This document shows positions 1 through 8,483 of a stretch of DNA of 26,571 bases, in pieces (positions within the stretch are counted from its first letter, which is position 1; each line of letters opens with the position of its first letter). Origin of the DNA: Flavobacteriales bacterium (lineage in GTDB: Bacteria; Bacteroidota; Bacteroidia; Flavobacteriales_E; Vicingaceae). The notes beneath the pieces are model-generated. The model ran no database searches, was not told where the DNA came from, and saw only the letters and a program-made list of their open reading frames with translations. The position numbers and the translations under genes are program-made. The stretch spans positions 12,959 through 39,529 of the forward strand of contig NVVI01000012.1 of assembly GCA_002402165.1 (NCBI GenBank), given 5' to 3'.

Positions 1-2164
1 GATTACCCTTCCAAGCATTAAATTGATTATTAATACTTTGCAATTGATTATCCATCGTTTCATCTTTCATAGATAACAACATTTGTTTAAAAGGTTTATG
101 CTTTAATTTTTTACCTTTTTCTCCTCCAAACTGATCTGCAAAGCCATCTGAAAATACATAGATACAATCTCCTTTACTCAATTTTAATTCATGGGTTATA
201 AAAGGAATTGGATTTTCTATTCTCTTAATAGACTGTTTGTTAGCTTTAGTTTCCTCTATTTCTTCTGCTCCACTTCTCAATATCCAAAGAGGATTGTTAG
301 CACCAGAAAATTTAAGTTGATTGGTTTTGGTATTTAAAACACATAAGGCTATGTCCATTCCATCGTTCATGTTTTCCATTGAAAAACCTTTATTTTCAGA
401 AGTTTTGCTTAGCTGCTCTATTACAATTTCTCGAGTTTTGTCTAATATTTTCCCAGGATCAAGTAAATCATAATCTCTAATCACCCTATTTAATGCAGCA
501 TAGCATACTACACTAACCATAGCTCCAGGGACACCATGCCCAGTACAATCAGCAGCAGCGAACAAAACAAACTCTTCTTTTTTATCAATCCAATAAAAAT
601 CACCAGCAACAATATCTTTTGGTTGATAAAAAATAAAACTATTAGGTAGCAATTCTTTTACTTCATCCTTTGTTGGAAGAATAGCTTCTTGTATCCGTTT
701 AGCATAAGTTATTGAGTCCGTTATTTCTTGATTTTTTTCTTCTAACTCATGTTTAGCTTTTTCAACAATTACCTTTTGTTCTTTTATAACTTTGTTTTGT
801 TTTCTAGTAATTTGAAGCCTATTAAACACAAAGAATAAAAAAACAGCTATTAAAATCAACCCAGTAATAGTTGCATAAATTATTATCCGTTGCTTGTCCT
901 TTTCCTCTAACTCAATGGCTATTAATTTATCGTGATTGGCATCATCTTGTACTTTTTGTTTTTCGTATTCAAATTTTGCCTGTTGCTTAATGCTTGTCTT
1001 TTTAGTATTCTCATTAATTATGCTGTCATTCATAAGAGTAGAAAGCTTGAACATTGCTAAGGCTTCTATTCCATTACCCTTTCTTTCGTAAACTTGGCTC
1101 AGTAATAATGCTGACATTTTCACATGTTTAGGGTATCCCATTTCCTTAGATAATTCTAAAGATCTAAGCCCTTTTTTTTCTGCATTATCAAAATCATTCT
1201 CTGCTAAATCCAATTGCCCGAGTTTAATCAAGGACACCACTATTCCATCCTTATCACTCAATTCTTCTCTTATCTTTAACGACTTTGTTAAATTTTTCCT
1301 GGCTAAGGGGATCTCGTTTCTCGTCTTATATATGTTGCCAATATTTCCATATGAAATTGCAATAGAAGCTTTGTTGCCAATTTCATATACTATTGATAAG
1401 GATTTTTTATAATATTCTAATGCGAGGGAAATATCACCTCTTGTTTCGTATATGAACCCAATATGATTAAGGCAACCAGCGACCCCATTTCTGTCTTTTA
1501 ATTCTTTTAAAAAACTATGTGCTTTAAGGTAATAATCTAGTGCTAAGTCTATGTCTCCTTGATTCCTATATATTCCACCAATATTAATATATGAATTAGC
1601 TATTCCTCGCTTATCGTCTATTTTTCTTTTTATTTTTAATGAAGCATGAAAATAATTGAGCGAAAGTGGAATATCACCTTGGTTATAATATACCAATCCA
1701 ATGTTGTTGTAAGAGATTGCCTCCCCTCTAGTATCTCCTAATTCTTTTTGGATTTTTAGTGCTCGTTCATAATAATTTAATCCATTAAGGGTGTTCCCTT
1801 TTACAATATTGATGTATCCCAAATTATTTAAACTACTTGCTAAAGAGTGCTTAATTCTGATTTTGACTTGCTGTGTAAGTTTTTTCTGTAATGTTTTCTC
1901 TATAAGGTTTTGTTGAAAGTATTGGAATTTATGCCAATCATTGTGCATCATGTTTTCACAAATAATACCAAGTGCTGCTATTCTATTCGTATCTTCTTTA
2001 GCATCATGAAAAATAGTTAAAGCACTGTCTATTAAATGAATATCGTAAGTTGAAAGATTACTTAATACTAAACTATCTATCAGGTAAAATCCTTTATCAG
2101 CAAAGGTCTGAGCAAAGCTTTGAAAAGATATTATGAAACATAATATGCAAATTAGCCTCTTCAT
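1..2164 (-). CDS. TPR-SpoIIE phosphatase, C-terminus cut by window edge
   Basis: This gene runs off the left edge; 721 codons are visible from an ATG at 2164. The protein begins with a signal-peptide-like stretch (MKRLICILCFIISFQSFAQ), followed by many TPR repeats carrying the NNIGxxYxxQGD pattern, one membrane helix (around residue 435-460), a coiled coil and a SpoIIE/PP2C-type serine phosphatase domain. Metal-binding motifs VAGDFYW, ADCTGHGVPGA and FSDGFADQ are present; the final DDVxxxG motif lies outside the window. The family is expected to dephosphorylate a cytoplasmic anti-sigma-antagonist or similar partner in response to signals read by the exported TPR part; no partner is visible here. 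Its ATG overlaps the TGA of the upstream paralogue (ATGA), so the two are probably co-translated. The similar domain order suggests tandem duplication. Confidence 0.93.
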   Translation of the reverse strand, partial: MKRLICILCFIISFQSFAQTFADKGFYLIDSLVLSNLSTYDIHLIDSALTIFHDAKEDTNRIAALGIICENMMHNDWHKFQYFQQNLIEKTLQKKLTQQVKIRIKHSLASSLNNLGYINIVKGNTLNGLNYYERALKIQKELGDTRGEAISYNNIGLVYYNQGDIPLSLNYFHASLKIKRKIDDKRGIANSYINIGGIYRNQGDIDLALDYYLKAHSFLKELKDRNGVAGCLNHIGFIYETRGDISLALEYYKKSLSIVYEIGNKASIAISYGNIGNIYKTRNEIPLARKNLTKSLKIREELSDKDGIVVSLIKLGQLDLAENDFDNAEKKGLRSLELSKEMGYPKHVKMSALLLSQVYERKGNGIEALAMFKLSTLMNDSIINENTKKTSIKQQAKFEYEKQKVQDDANHDKLIAIELEEKDKQRIIIYATITGLILIAVFLFFVFNRLQITRKQNKVIKEQKVIVEKAKHELEEKNQEITDSITYAKRIQEAILPTKDEVKELLPNSFIFYQPKDIVAGDFYWIDKKEEFVLFAAADCTGHGVPGAMVSVVCYAALNRVIRDYDLLDPGKILDKTREIVIEQLSKTSENKGFSMENMNDGMDIALCVLNTKTNQLKFSGANNPLWILRSGAEEIEETKANKQSIKRIENPIPFITHELKLSKGDCIYVFSDGFADQFGGEKGKKLKHKPFKQMLLSMKDETMDNQLQSINNQFNAWKGN

Positions 2165-4128
2165 ATTCTTACTCCAACTATACACACATCATCAATTTGC
2201 TCAAGATTTCCTTTCCAAGTTTTAAAAGTTTCATCATAAATGCTTTTTTGCTCTTCCATTGTTTTATCTTGATTTTTAAGGAGTAATTCCCGAAATGACT
2301 TAGCTTTAAACTTCTTTCCTTTTTCTCCACCAAATTGATCAACGTATCCATCTGAAAATAGATAAACCGTATCTCCCTCCTGCAATTCGATAGAGTGTGT
2401 TGTATAAGGCAAAGGATTATCGAATTTACCTATAGGTTGTTTATTTGCTTTAATTTCTATGATTTCTCCCTCCCTAATTACCCAAAGTGGATTGTTTGCT
2501 CCAGCATATTTAAGTAGCTTCCCTTCTAATGCACACAGTGCTATATCCATTCCGTCCTTTACTTCTTCATGACTTTTTTCAAATTCTTGAATTACGATTT
2601 CTCGTGCTTTATTAAGAATTTCTCCAGGGTCAGTTAAACCGTGCTCTCTAACAGAGCGATTTAATGCATTATTACAAACTACACTTACCATTGCCCCTGG
2701 CACACCATGCCCTGTACAATCTGCTGCTGCAAATAGTACTTTCCCTTCTTTGTGTTCCATCCAATAAAAATCACCAGCAACAATATCTTTAGGCTTATAT
2801 AAAATAAAAGAATCTTTAAAATATTCTTTCACAACTTTATCAGGAGGTAATATAGCAGATTGTATTCGTTTTGCATAAATAATAGAATCCATTATTTCTT
2901 GATTCTTTTCTTCAAGTTCTTGATGTGCATTTTCTACCTCTTTCTTTTGCTCCTCAATAACAAGTTTCTGTTTTTTTGTAAGCCTTAACCTATTAAAAAC
3001 AAATATTAAAAAAAGCACCGCTAAAAAAAGTACTATTCCAGTAGCAACAGTTAATATTTTTTGTTTTGCTTTTTCTTGCTTCTCAATCTCAATTAATTTT
3101 TCGTTTTTGGCATCATCAATGGTTTTTTGTTTTTCATATTCATACTTATACTCCTGTCTGATAATTTCCTGCTCATCACTTTTACTATTTAAACTATCAC
3201 GTGCAACAGTAAACACTTCATACATTTCAAGTGCTTTCACATAATTTTTAGAATTTTTATAGAATATGTATAATGACTTAGCGGCTTCAGATTTCTCACT
3301 CATAACCCCTACTTCTACGGCTAAATTATAAGCTCTTGTATTATAAAAAAGAGATTGACTAAACTCTCCAATTTTATATTTTAGGTTTCCTATTTTATTA
3401 AGAGTAGAAGACTGTCCTCTTTTATCGTTTGTCTCAATTTTTAAAGCAAGTGCTCTTTCAAAATAATCAAGTGCTTTATCATATTTTCCTTGGTTTGCAA
3501 AAAGGCTTCCTATATTGTTTAAAAATCCCGAAATGATTTGTTTGTTTCCCAATCGTTCTTGAATTCTTAACCCTCTATTATAATAGTCTAATGCTGGTCC
3601 ATCCTCTCCTTTTGAGGCATAAATTCCACCAATATTTCCTAGTGAATTTGAAATCCCTCTCTCATCTTTTATTTTTTTCTTTATTCTAAAACTCTTTTTA
3701 AAATAATACAATGCTTTTTCATAATCAGCTTTTTCTTTGTATATAATTCCAATATTGTTTAAAGCATTTGCCTCTAATTTTTTATCTCCCCCATTTTCTG
3801 CTATTTTTAATCCTTTATTGTAATAATTTATCGCATTGTAATAATCTCCTTGTATGTGAAAAGAAATCCCTTGAGAGTTACATGCTGCAGCCATAAATTT
3901 TATACTTTTCACTTTTTCAGCATACGCAAATTGAATTTTAGCCAGTTGATAGGCACTATCAGGTTTAGTAAATAAATAACCTCTTCTTACAAATGTATTT
4001 ATAGCACCTAGCCTAGTTGAATCTGGCTGAGCAGCATCTTCCCATACACTCCATAAACTATCGAGCTTAAATTGCCCATAAGATTGAACAGAAAAAAGAA
4101 TGAAAAATATGTATACAACTAATTTCAT
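2161..4128 (-). CDS. TPR-SpoIIE serine phosphatase
   Basis: I place the start at the ATG at 4128 (655 aa) because it opens directly into a signal peptide (MKLVVYIFFILFSVQSYGQ). The longer reading to 4203 begins with TTG and adds 25 unlikely residues. Domains in order: signal peptide; TPR repeats at about 75-305; a charged linker; one membrane helix near 360-380; a coiled coil; and a SpoIIE/PP2C phosphatase at about 420-655. All metal-binding motifs are present: VAGDFYW, ADCTGHGVPGA, FSDGYVDQ and the terminal DDVCIVG. The TPR part is therefore probably periplasmic and the phosphatase cytoplasmic. The gene is transcribed together with the downstream paralogue, whose ATG overlaps this stop. The target is unknown. 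Confidence 0.94.
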   Translation of the reverse strand: MKLVVYIFFILFSVQSYGQFKLDSLWSVWEDAAQPDSTRLGAINTFVRRGYLFTKPDSAYQLAKIQFAYAEKVKSIKFMAAACNSQGISFHIQGDYYNAINYYNKGLKIAENGGDKKLEANALNNIGIIYKEKADYEKALYYFKKSFRIKKKIKDERGISNSLGNIGGIYASKGEDGPALDYYNRGLRIQERLGNKQIISGFLNNIGSLFANQGKYDKALDYFERALALKIETNDKRGQSSTLNKIGNLKYKIGEFSQSLFYNTRAYNLAVEVGVMSEKSEAAKSLYIFYKNSKNYVKALEMYEVFTVARDSLNSKSDEQEIIRQEYKYEYEKQKTIDDAKNEKLIEIEKQEKAKQKILTVATGIVLFLAVLFLIFVFNRLRLTKKQKLVIEEQKKEVENAHQELEEKNQEIMDSIIYAKRIQSAILPPDKVVKEYFKDSFILYKPKDIVAGDFYWMEHKEGKVLFAAADCTGHGVPGAMVSVVCNNALNRSVREHGLTDPGEILNKAREIVIQEFEKSHEEVKDGMDIALCALEGKLLKYAGANNPLWVIREGEIIEIKANKQPIGKFDNPLPYTTHSIELQEGDTVYLFSDGYVDQFGGEKGKKFKAKSFRELLLKNQDKTMEEQKSIYDETFKTWKGNLEQIDDVCIVGVRI

Positions 4129-4273
4129 TAAAAATGAATGATTACTAAAAGTAGCAAAAAATAAATGAAGAGAGCTATCTTTGTTTATTGATGCTGAAAA
4201 CAAATAAGAAAATTAGTGTAATTTTGTTGGAGAGTATTTTACAAATTAATTTCTAACTATAAATAATAGAGAC

Positions 4274-4471
4274 ATGAAAAATAAAATGATGATTATTACA
4301 ATGTCCTCAATGCTAGTTGTATCCGGATTAATTTATAGCTTTTCTTCTACTAATAATTGTCCTCTTGAAGGAACTCCAGATTGTCCTAAAATAAACTGCC
4401 CATTAGCTGGAACGCCTGATTGCCCATATGATAAAGAATCAAAAGATTTACCGGATTGTTGCAGGAAGTAA
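4274..4471 (+). CDS. Small exported Cys-rich repeat peptide
   Basis: This 65-residue protein has a hydrophobic N-terminal segment (about residues 4-24) that could be a signal peptide or membrane anchor. It is followed by a tandem Cys-Pro-rich repeat, NCPLEGTPDCP and NCPLAGTPDCP, and ends with DCCRK. The six cysteines are all in the exported part, so disulfide formation or metal binding is plausible; neither is shown. Similar CPLxGTPxCP peptides occur in Bacteroidota, as far as I recall, without a known function. It is alone on the plus strand among minus-strand TPR genes, and its stop codon abuts, with no gap, the stop codon of the convergent TPR gene. Two TAnnTTTG matches upstream (4176-4183 and 4219-4226) are candidate -7 elements. 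Confidence 0.72.
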   Translation: MKNKMMIITMSSMLVVSGLIYSFSSTNNCPLEGTPDCPKINCPLAGTPDCPYDKESKDLPDCCRK

Positions 4472-6028
4472 TTATTGTTTTACTATTCGTTTTTTCAATA
4501 CTTTTTCTAAAATAGCATGTAACGGAAAAATTAATAATGCAATTAGTGCATTAGCTAATAGATTATATATGGGTTCATCATTCGTGTAGTTCCCTAAATA
4601 TGGATCCGCAAAAACTAGAATAAATTCAAATAGAATTAAAAAAGCAAAGAAGATTAATCCTTCTGCCACATTAGGTGACACTTTTATAAAGCCTAGAGAA
4701 AGTACTCCTCCAAACAACACCAATATACCTAAAAAGATAAAAGAATACTGTAAATTATCCCTTCTCCCATTAGCTTCTGCTAATATTCTTGCTTGTTCCT
4801 TAGCTTCATTTTCTTTTACTATCTGGGCTTTCTCAAATTCATATTTAGTTTGTTGCCTTATGGTTGCTTTTTGAGTTTCTTCATTGTTAATAGAATCTTT
4901 CATTCGCACGTATAATTTGTGCATTTCTAATGCTTTTATCCCATTTCCTTGTTTCTCATAAATACTACTTAATAATTTTGCAGACCCTTTTATGTTTATT
5001 GGAAAGCCCAATTCCTGTGATATTTTGATGCTACGCTGTGCATAACTATGAGCTTTTTCAACATTTCCTTTCTGCAAGGCAATAATTCCTATGTTATTTA
5101 AGGAAAAAGTAATGCCATTTTTATATCCTATTTTTTCATAAACTTCAAGGGACTTATAAAAGTAAGATAATGCGTTATCAATATCTTTTTGTTTTCTATA
5201 CACACTGCCTATATTATTTAAAGAGATACCAATACCACTCTTAAAACCTATGTTTTCATACGCCCTTAGTGCTTTATTATAATACAATAAAGCATTTGGA
5301 TAATCTTTTTGATTATTATAAACACTTCCAATATTATTAAGGGATCCCGCAATACCATTTTTATCATTTATTTCTTCTCTGATTTTTAAAGATTTATGGT
5401 AATACTCTAATCCTTTTGTATAGTCTCCTTGATTTTGATAAACTGCACCAATATTATTTAACGAAGTAGCAACTCCTTGTTTATCATTTATTTCCTCTCT
5501 TAATCTAAGTGATTTATGAAAGTATTCTAAGGTTTTAGAAATATTACCTTGATTTTTATAAATAACTCCAATGTTATTTAAAGACGATGAAATATCGCTT
5601 TTATCTCCCATCTCTTCTGCTATTTTCATAGAAATATGATTGTACTCAAGTGATTTTGAGATATTCCCTTGCTCTTGATATGCATATGCGATGTTACTTA
5701 CTGCTCCTCCTAAAATTTTAAGCAAGCTCATTTTCTCTTGTTTGTTAGGATTTTTTTTCAGTCCTCTCTCTGCAATTGACTTACCTTTCTCGCACAAAAA
5801 TTTTAGGGTATCAATACTAACAACGTATAATATTTCAGATAAGCCCACATAAGCCCCTGCGAGGAGTGTGTCATGGCTATTAGAGTTGCTAATTATTGTA
5901 CTGAAGCTATCTATTTGATTTTGCTCATTTTCACTAAAAGTCTGAGCAACCCCATTAAAAGAAGTTAGCAATAGAAATATGCAGATAAAATGTTTGATGG
6001 GAATAAATATAAGAATATAAACCAACAA
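4472..6028 (-). CDS. TPR protein with three C-terminal membrane helices
   Basis: The protein (518 aa if the TTG at 6028 is the start) has a hydrophobic export signal ending near GVAQ (residue 29). Multiple TPR repeats with the NNIGxVYxNQGD pattern span roughly residues 95-390. A short coiled coil near 400-425 is followed by three membrane helices at about 427-447, 453-475 and 485-507. There is no kinase, phosphatase or DNA-binding domain, so it may act through another protein or as a membrane scaffold. The start is odd: no ATG exists in this frame before the signal sequence. The natural-looking signal start MKHF is read as IKHF (ATC codon, 5998-5996), and the frame is open only to 6046. An mnmE-3'-like repeat lies 15 nt upstream of the TTG. 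Confidence 0.85.
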   Translation of the reverse strand: MLVYILIFIPIKHFICIFLLLTSFNGVAQTFSENEQNQIDSFSTIISNSNSHDTLLAGAYVGLSEILYVVSIDTLKFLCEKGKSIAERGLKKNPNKQEKMSLLKILGGAVSNIAYAYQEQGNISKSLEYNHISMKIAEEMGDKSDISSSLNNIGVIYKNQGNISKTLEYFHKSLRLREEINDKQGVATSLNNIGAVYQNQGDYTKGLEYYHKSLKIREEINDKNGIAGSLNNIGSVYNNQKDYPNALLYYNKALRAYENIGFKSGIGISLNNIGSVYRKQKDIDNALSYFYKSLEVYEKIGYKNGITFSLNNIGIIALQKGNVEKAHSYAQRSIKISQELGFPINIKGSAKLLSSIYEKQGNGIKALEMHKLYVRMKDSINNEETQKATIRQQTKYEFEKAQIVKENEAKEQARILAEANGRRDNLQYSFIFLGILVLFGGVLSLGFIKVSPNVAEGLIFFAFLILFEFILVFADPYLGNYTNDEPIYNLLANALIALLIFPLHAILEKVLKKRIVKQ

Positions 6029-6042
6029 TCGGAAGCTATCAG

Positions 6043-6060
6043 ATATTTACCGGTACAGAA
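6043..6060 (-). repeat. Degenerate mnmE 3'-end copy (candidate outer att site)
   Basis: Compared with the last 18 bp of mnmE, 14 of 18 bases match; read on the minus strand it encodes FCTGK with no stop. The flank on the mnmE-facing side (AAAGTTAAGTG) resembles the flank of the copy at 9292-9309 (AAAGTGAATTG), which argues against pure chance. If real, it is the outermost boundary of the island array. It is the weakest of the copies. Confidence 0.45.
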
Positions 6061-6082
6061 AGTTAAGTGCTACCCTTTACTA

Positions 6083-6109
6083 TTGAATAGCTCAATTTAC
6101 CTATCTTTG
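6083..6109 (+). promoter_or_regulatory. Candidate rlmF promoter
   Basis: A perfect -7 element TATCTTTG lies at 6102-6109 with a TTG at 6083-6085 (16-nt spacer, slightly short). The -7 element ends only 4 nt before the ATG at 6114, so the transcript would be leaderless or nearly so. Confidence 0.55.
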
Positions 6110-6113
6110 CTGC

Positions 6114-7076
6114 ATGCAAACAAAGCGTAAACATCCGAAAGTAAAGGCGAAACTACACCCGAAAAACAAACATAACGGTCGTTACAATTTGCAGCAATTA
6201 ATCGCAACATTACCTGAACTTAATGCTTTTGTTAAGATGAATGAATATGGAGATGAATCCATCGATTTCTTTAATCCAGAAGCGGTGCTAACACTTAACA
6301 AAGCTTTACTGAAACACTATTACGATATTCACGAGTGGACCATTCCAAACAATTACCTTTGCCCCCCTATTCCTAGTCGTGCAGATTACATCCATCACAT
6401 TGCACAACTCTTAGGAGAGAGCAATTATGGTAAAATACCTATAGGCGAGAACATTAAATGTTTGGATGTGGGTGTTGGAGCCAACTGTGTTTACCCCATT
6501 ATCGGTAGTAAGGAATATGGTTGGTTGTTTATCGGTGCTGATACCGATCAAATTGCCCTCGATAATGCACAATTTATAGTAGATAATAATGATATCCTAA
6601 AAGGGAAAGTTCAACTCATCCTACAAGAAAACCCGAAAGATTTCTTCTACGGTATCCTCAAAAAAGAAGATCAAGTAGATCTTACTATTTGCAACCCACC
6701 ATACCATGCTTCTCAAGTTGAATCGTCAGCTAGTACTATACGTAAGCTAAAAAACTTAAAAAAGAAATCTGTTCAGCAAGTCACCAAAAACTTCGGAGGA
6801 CAAAATTCTGAACTCTGGTGTGATGGTGGTGAGAATAAGTTTGTCAGAAATATGATGAGAGAAAGCAAAAAGTTCGGCAACTCCTGCTTCTGGTTCTCCA
6901 CCCTCATTTCTAAACAATCAAATGTAGAATCAGTACTTAAAGCACTTCGTAACGAAGATGCGGCAGAAATCAAAGTCATTCCTATGGGTCAAGGAAATAA
7001 AACATCTCGTATTATTGCTTGGACTTTTCTTACTCCTAGCCAACAGAAAGAATGGAGGGAAAAAAAATGGATCTAG
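6114..7076 (+). CDS. rlmF: 23S rRNA (adenine(1618)-N6)-methyltransferase
   Basis: This 320-aa protein matches the RlmF (YbiN/METTL16-like) family, which methylates A1618 of 23S rRNA with S-adenosylmethionine. Visible features are a basic N-terminus (KRKHPKVKAKLHPKNKH), the family segment YNLQQLIATLPELNAFVK, the NYLCPPIPSRADYIHH block, the SAM-binding LDVGVGANCVYP (about residues 117-128) and the catalytic NPPY at 194-197, followed by HAS. The length is normal for the family. The gene stands alone with its own promoter. It is bracketed by mnmE-3'-like repeats at 6043-6060 and 7112-7129, which is unusual for what is normally a chromosomal housekeeping gene. Confidence 0.95.
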   Translation: MQTKRKHPKVKAKLHPKNKHNGRYNLQQLIATLPELNAFVKMNEYGDESIDFFNPEAVLTLNKALLKHYYDIHEWTIPNNYLCPPIPSRADYIHHIAQLLGESNYGKIPIGENIKCLDVGVGANCVYPIIGSKEYGWLFIGADTDQIALDNAQFIVDNNDILKGKVQLILQENPKDFFYGILKKEDQVDLTICNPPYHASQVESSASTIRKLKNLKKKSVQQVTKNFGGQNSELWCDGGENKFVRNMMRESKKFGNSCFWFSTLISKQSNVESVLKALRNEDAAEIKVIPMGQGNKTSRIIAWTFLTPSQQKEWREKKWI

Positions 7077-7111
7077 ATTTTTCTCACTTTCGAGACCTAA
7101 TGTGTGTCTAC

Positions 7112-7129
7112 CTACTTTCCGATACAAAA
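7112..7129 (-). repeat. mnmE 3'-end copy (candidate att site)
   Basis: The minus strand reads TTTTGTATCGGAAAGTAG, matching the mnmE end at 16 of 18 bases and still encoding FCIGK plus a stop. No mnmE coding sequence precedes it. It lies 35 nt beyond the rlmF stop and separates the rlmF segment from the Fic segment. Confidence 0.75.
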
Positions 7130-7217
7130 AGTAATTAATACTGACTATCAATTACTTATAATTTAAAGGTACAAATAAGGTACAGACTAACACTAAATAT
7201 CGATTAATAAGAAGCTA

Positions 7218-8024
7218 TTACAATATTAATCCGAACCCTTTTGAGTTAGGTTTATTACTATGCTTTTGCTCTTCTATTTGCTGTGCTAAGTATTGGTTAA
7301 ACGCTGTTACCAATACATCCATTATCGGTTGATGTGTCTGATTAACAAATCCATCAATTAAGGCTTCATTATAAGCGTTCTTATCATTATGCAGTACTAT
7401 CAATGGAAAACCATTCGCCAATAACTGATTAGCGATTAGAAGCCTTGTCATACGCTTGTTACCATCAAAAAAGGCGTGAGCATTGTAAACATTCTGTATT
7501 AACTTAGATAGCTTTTCTAAAAAAGGAGCTGTACTACCGTTGTACGCTTCCAAACTTCCAACAATCATCTCTTTGCTTTCTTCGGGTGTTGGAGTATCAT
7601 AATAAACCTCAACACCATTTTGAACGTGTAGAATGCGATTAGACTTAATCTTATAAGCTCCTAACTCTTGCCCTTTTTCTTTCCAACTAACATAAGCAGG
7701 GTCAAGCTCAAAAGAGTTCTTTAACAAGCTCTCGTGTAAATTTAACAGCATCTTTTCTGTTAATGGATACTTACTTGCACCAAAAGATAAGGCTTGGTTT
7801 AATGCTCTGTAATTATCAATAGCCATTAAGCTATCCACCACAGAAACTTCTCCCGAAGCCTTATGAGTATTTACAATATCCTGTGTTTGAATAATAGTAA
7901 GGTTAGAGCCTTCTAATCGGTTAGAGTGATATACGAACTCTATTTTAACCTTATCGAACTCAGCTTTGGATTGAATAATTCCAAGCTCGCTGTACTGTTT
8001 TAATAAGGTTTCAAATGTTTTCAT
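7218..8024 (-). CDS. Fic-domain protein, class II (likely AMP transferase)
   Basis: The 268-aa protein has the Fic active-site motif HAFFDGNKRMTR at residues 183-194 (catalytic His183). It also has an N-terminal autoinhibitory motif SNRLEG at 34-39, matching [S/T]xxxE[G/N]. This makes it a class II Fic protein, whose inhibitory helix is in the same chain. Such proteins usually transfer AMP from ATP to a hydroxyl side chain of a target protein; the target is unknown here. The active-site motif is complete, so the enzyme is probably functional. No separate antitoxin gene is seen. A TATCTTTG element 8 nt upstream of the ATG suggests its own near-leaderless promoter. The gene sits between two mnmE-3'-like repeats with decayed genes beside it, so it is probable mobile cargo. 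Confidence 0.93.
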   Translation of the reverse strand: MKTFETLLKQYSELGIIQSKAEFDKVKIEFVYHSNRLEGSNLTIIQTQDIVNTHKASGEVSVVDSLMAIDNYRALNQALSFGASKYPLTEKMLLNLHESLLKNSFELDPAYVSWKEKGQELGAYKIKSNRILHVQNGVEVYYDTPTPEESKEMIVGSLEAYNGSTAPFLEKLSKLIQNVYNAHAFFDGNKRMTRLLIANQLLANGFPLIVLHNDKNAYNEALIDGFVNQTHQPIMDVLVTAFNQYLAQQIEEQKHSNKPNSKGFGLIL

Positions 8025-8032
8025 ATCAAAGC

Positions 8033-8040
8033 CAAAGATA
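8033..8040 (-). promoter_or_regulatory. -7 element of the fic gene
   Basis: A perfect TAnnTTTG match (TATCTTTG) ends 8 nt before the ATG at 8024. I see no TTG at the usual distance upstream. Confidence 0.45.
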
Positions 8041-8163
8041 GTGATTTTTGAATTAATGATTCTCTATAAATGTACAAATCCTCGCAATTATTAGAACCTA
8101 ATTCCTTAAAGGGAAACTACATACACTAAAATTAAATAAACCTCAACTTAGGTTTTCTTTTCA

Positions 8164-8409
8164 TCAAAAAGGACATTCCTCAGAAGTTGCTTCTAAAGCC
8201 ATAACGATAGCATCTACAATATCAGTATAACTAACATCTTTATTATTATGAAACACTTCATTAATTACAATCTCTATTAAATCTCTTACACCGTCTTTTT
8301 ACTCTATAACTAAAGCAACCTCATCAGCTATATCCTTATCAGTCATCTTAACATTAGGATTATCACCTTTATCTAAAGCTGAATTTACAGCAGCCTCTTT
8401 TTTGTCCAC
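8164..8409 (-). pseudogene. Small gene broken by one in-frame stop
   Basis: Read from a GTG at 8409 (or a TTG at 8427), the frame is open for 36 codons, meets TAA at 8299-8301, then continues for 44 codons to TGA at 8164-8166. Both halves look like normal protein: acidic, starting VDKKEAAVNSALDKG, with VRDLIEIVINEVF and YTDIVDAIVMALEATSEE after the stop. One codon change would give an 81-aa protein. I do not recognise the family. The sequence at the start (GACAAAAAAGAGG) is repeated 40 bp upstream (8434-8446), suggesting a small duplication of the 5' end. It lies in the Fic segment next to another broken gene. Confidence 0.6.
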
Positions 8410-8446
8410 TTGAGAATATTTAATCAAAATTAACCTCTTTTTTGTC
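8394..8446. repeat. 13-bp direct repeat, 40-bp period
   Basis: CCTCTTTTTTGTC occurs at 8394-8406 and 8434-8446. On the minus strand both copies read as the start of the same peptide (xDKKE), so this looks like a partial duplication of the 5' end of the broken small gene. Confidence 0.6.
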
Positions 8447-8483
8447 TATTAAGCCAAATATTACAAAAGAATTGAAATGTAAA

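Noticed and set aside
4129..4203. 25-residue N-terminal extension of the SpoIIE protein
   Set aside because: It starts with TTG and precedes an ideal signal-peptide ATG at 4128.
6773..7151. Minus-strand frames over the end of rlmF
   Set aside because: They are antisense to a well-recognised gene, with no motif, promoter or plausible composition.
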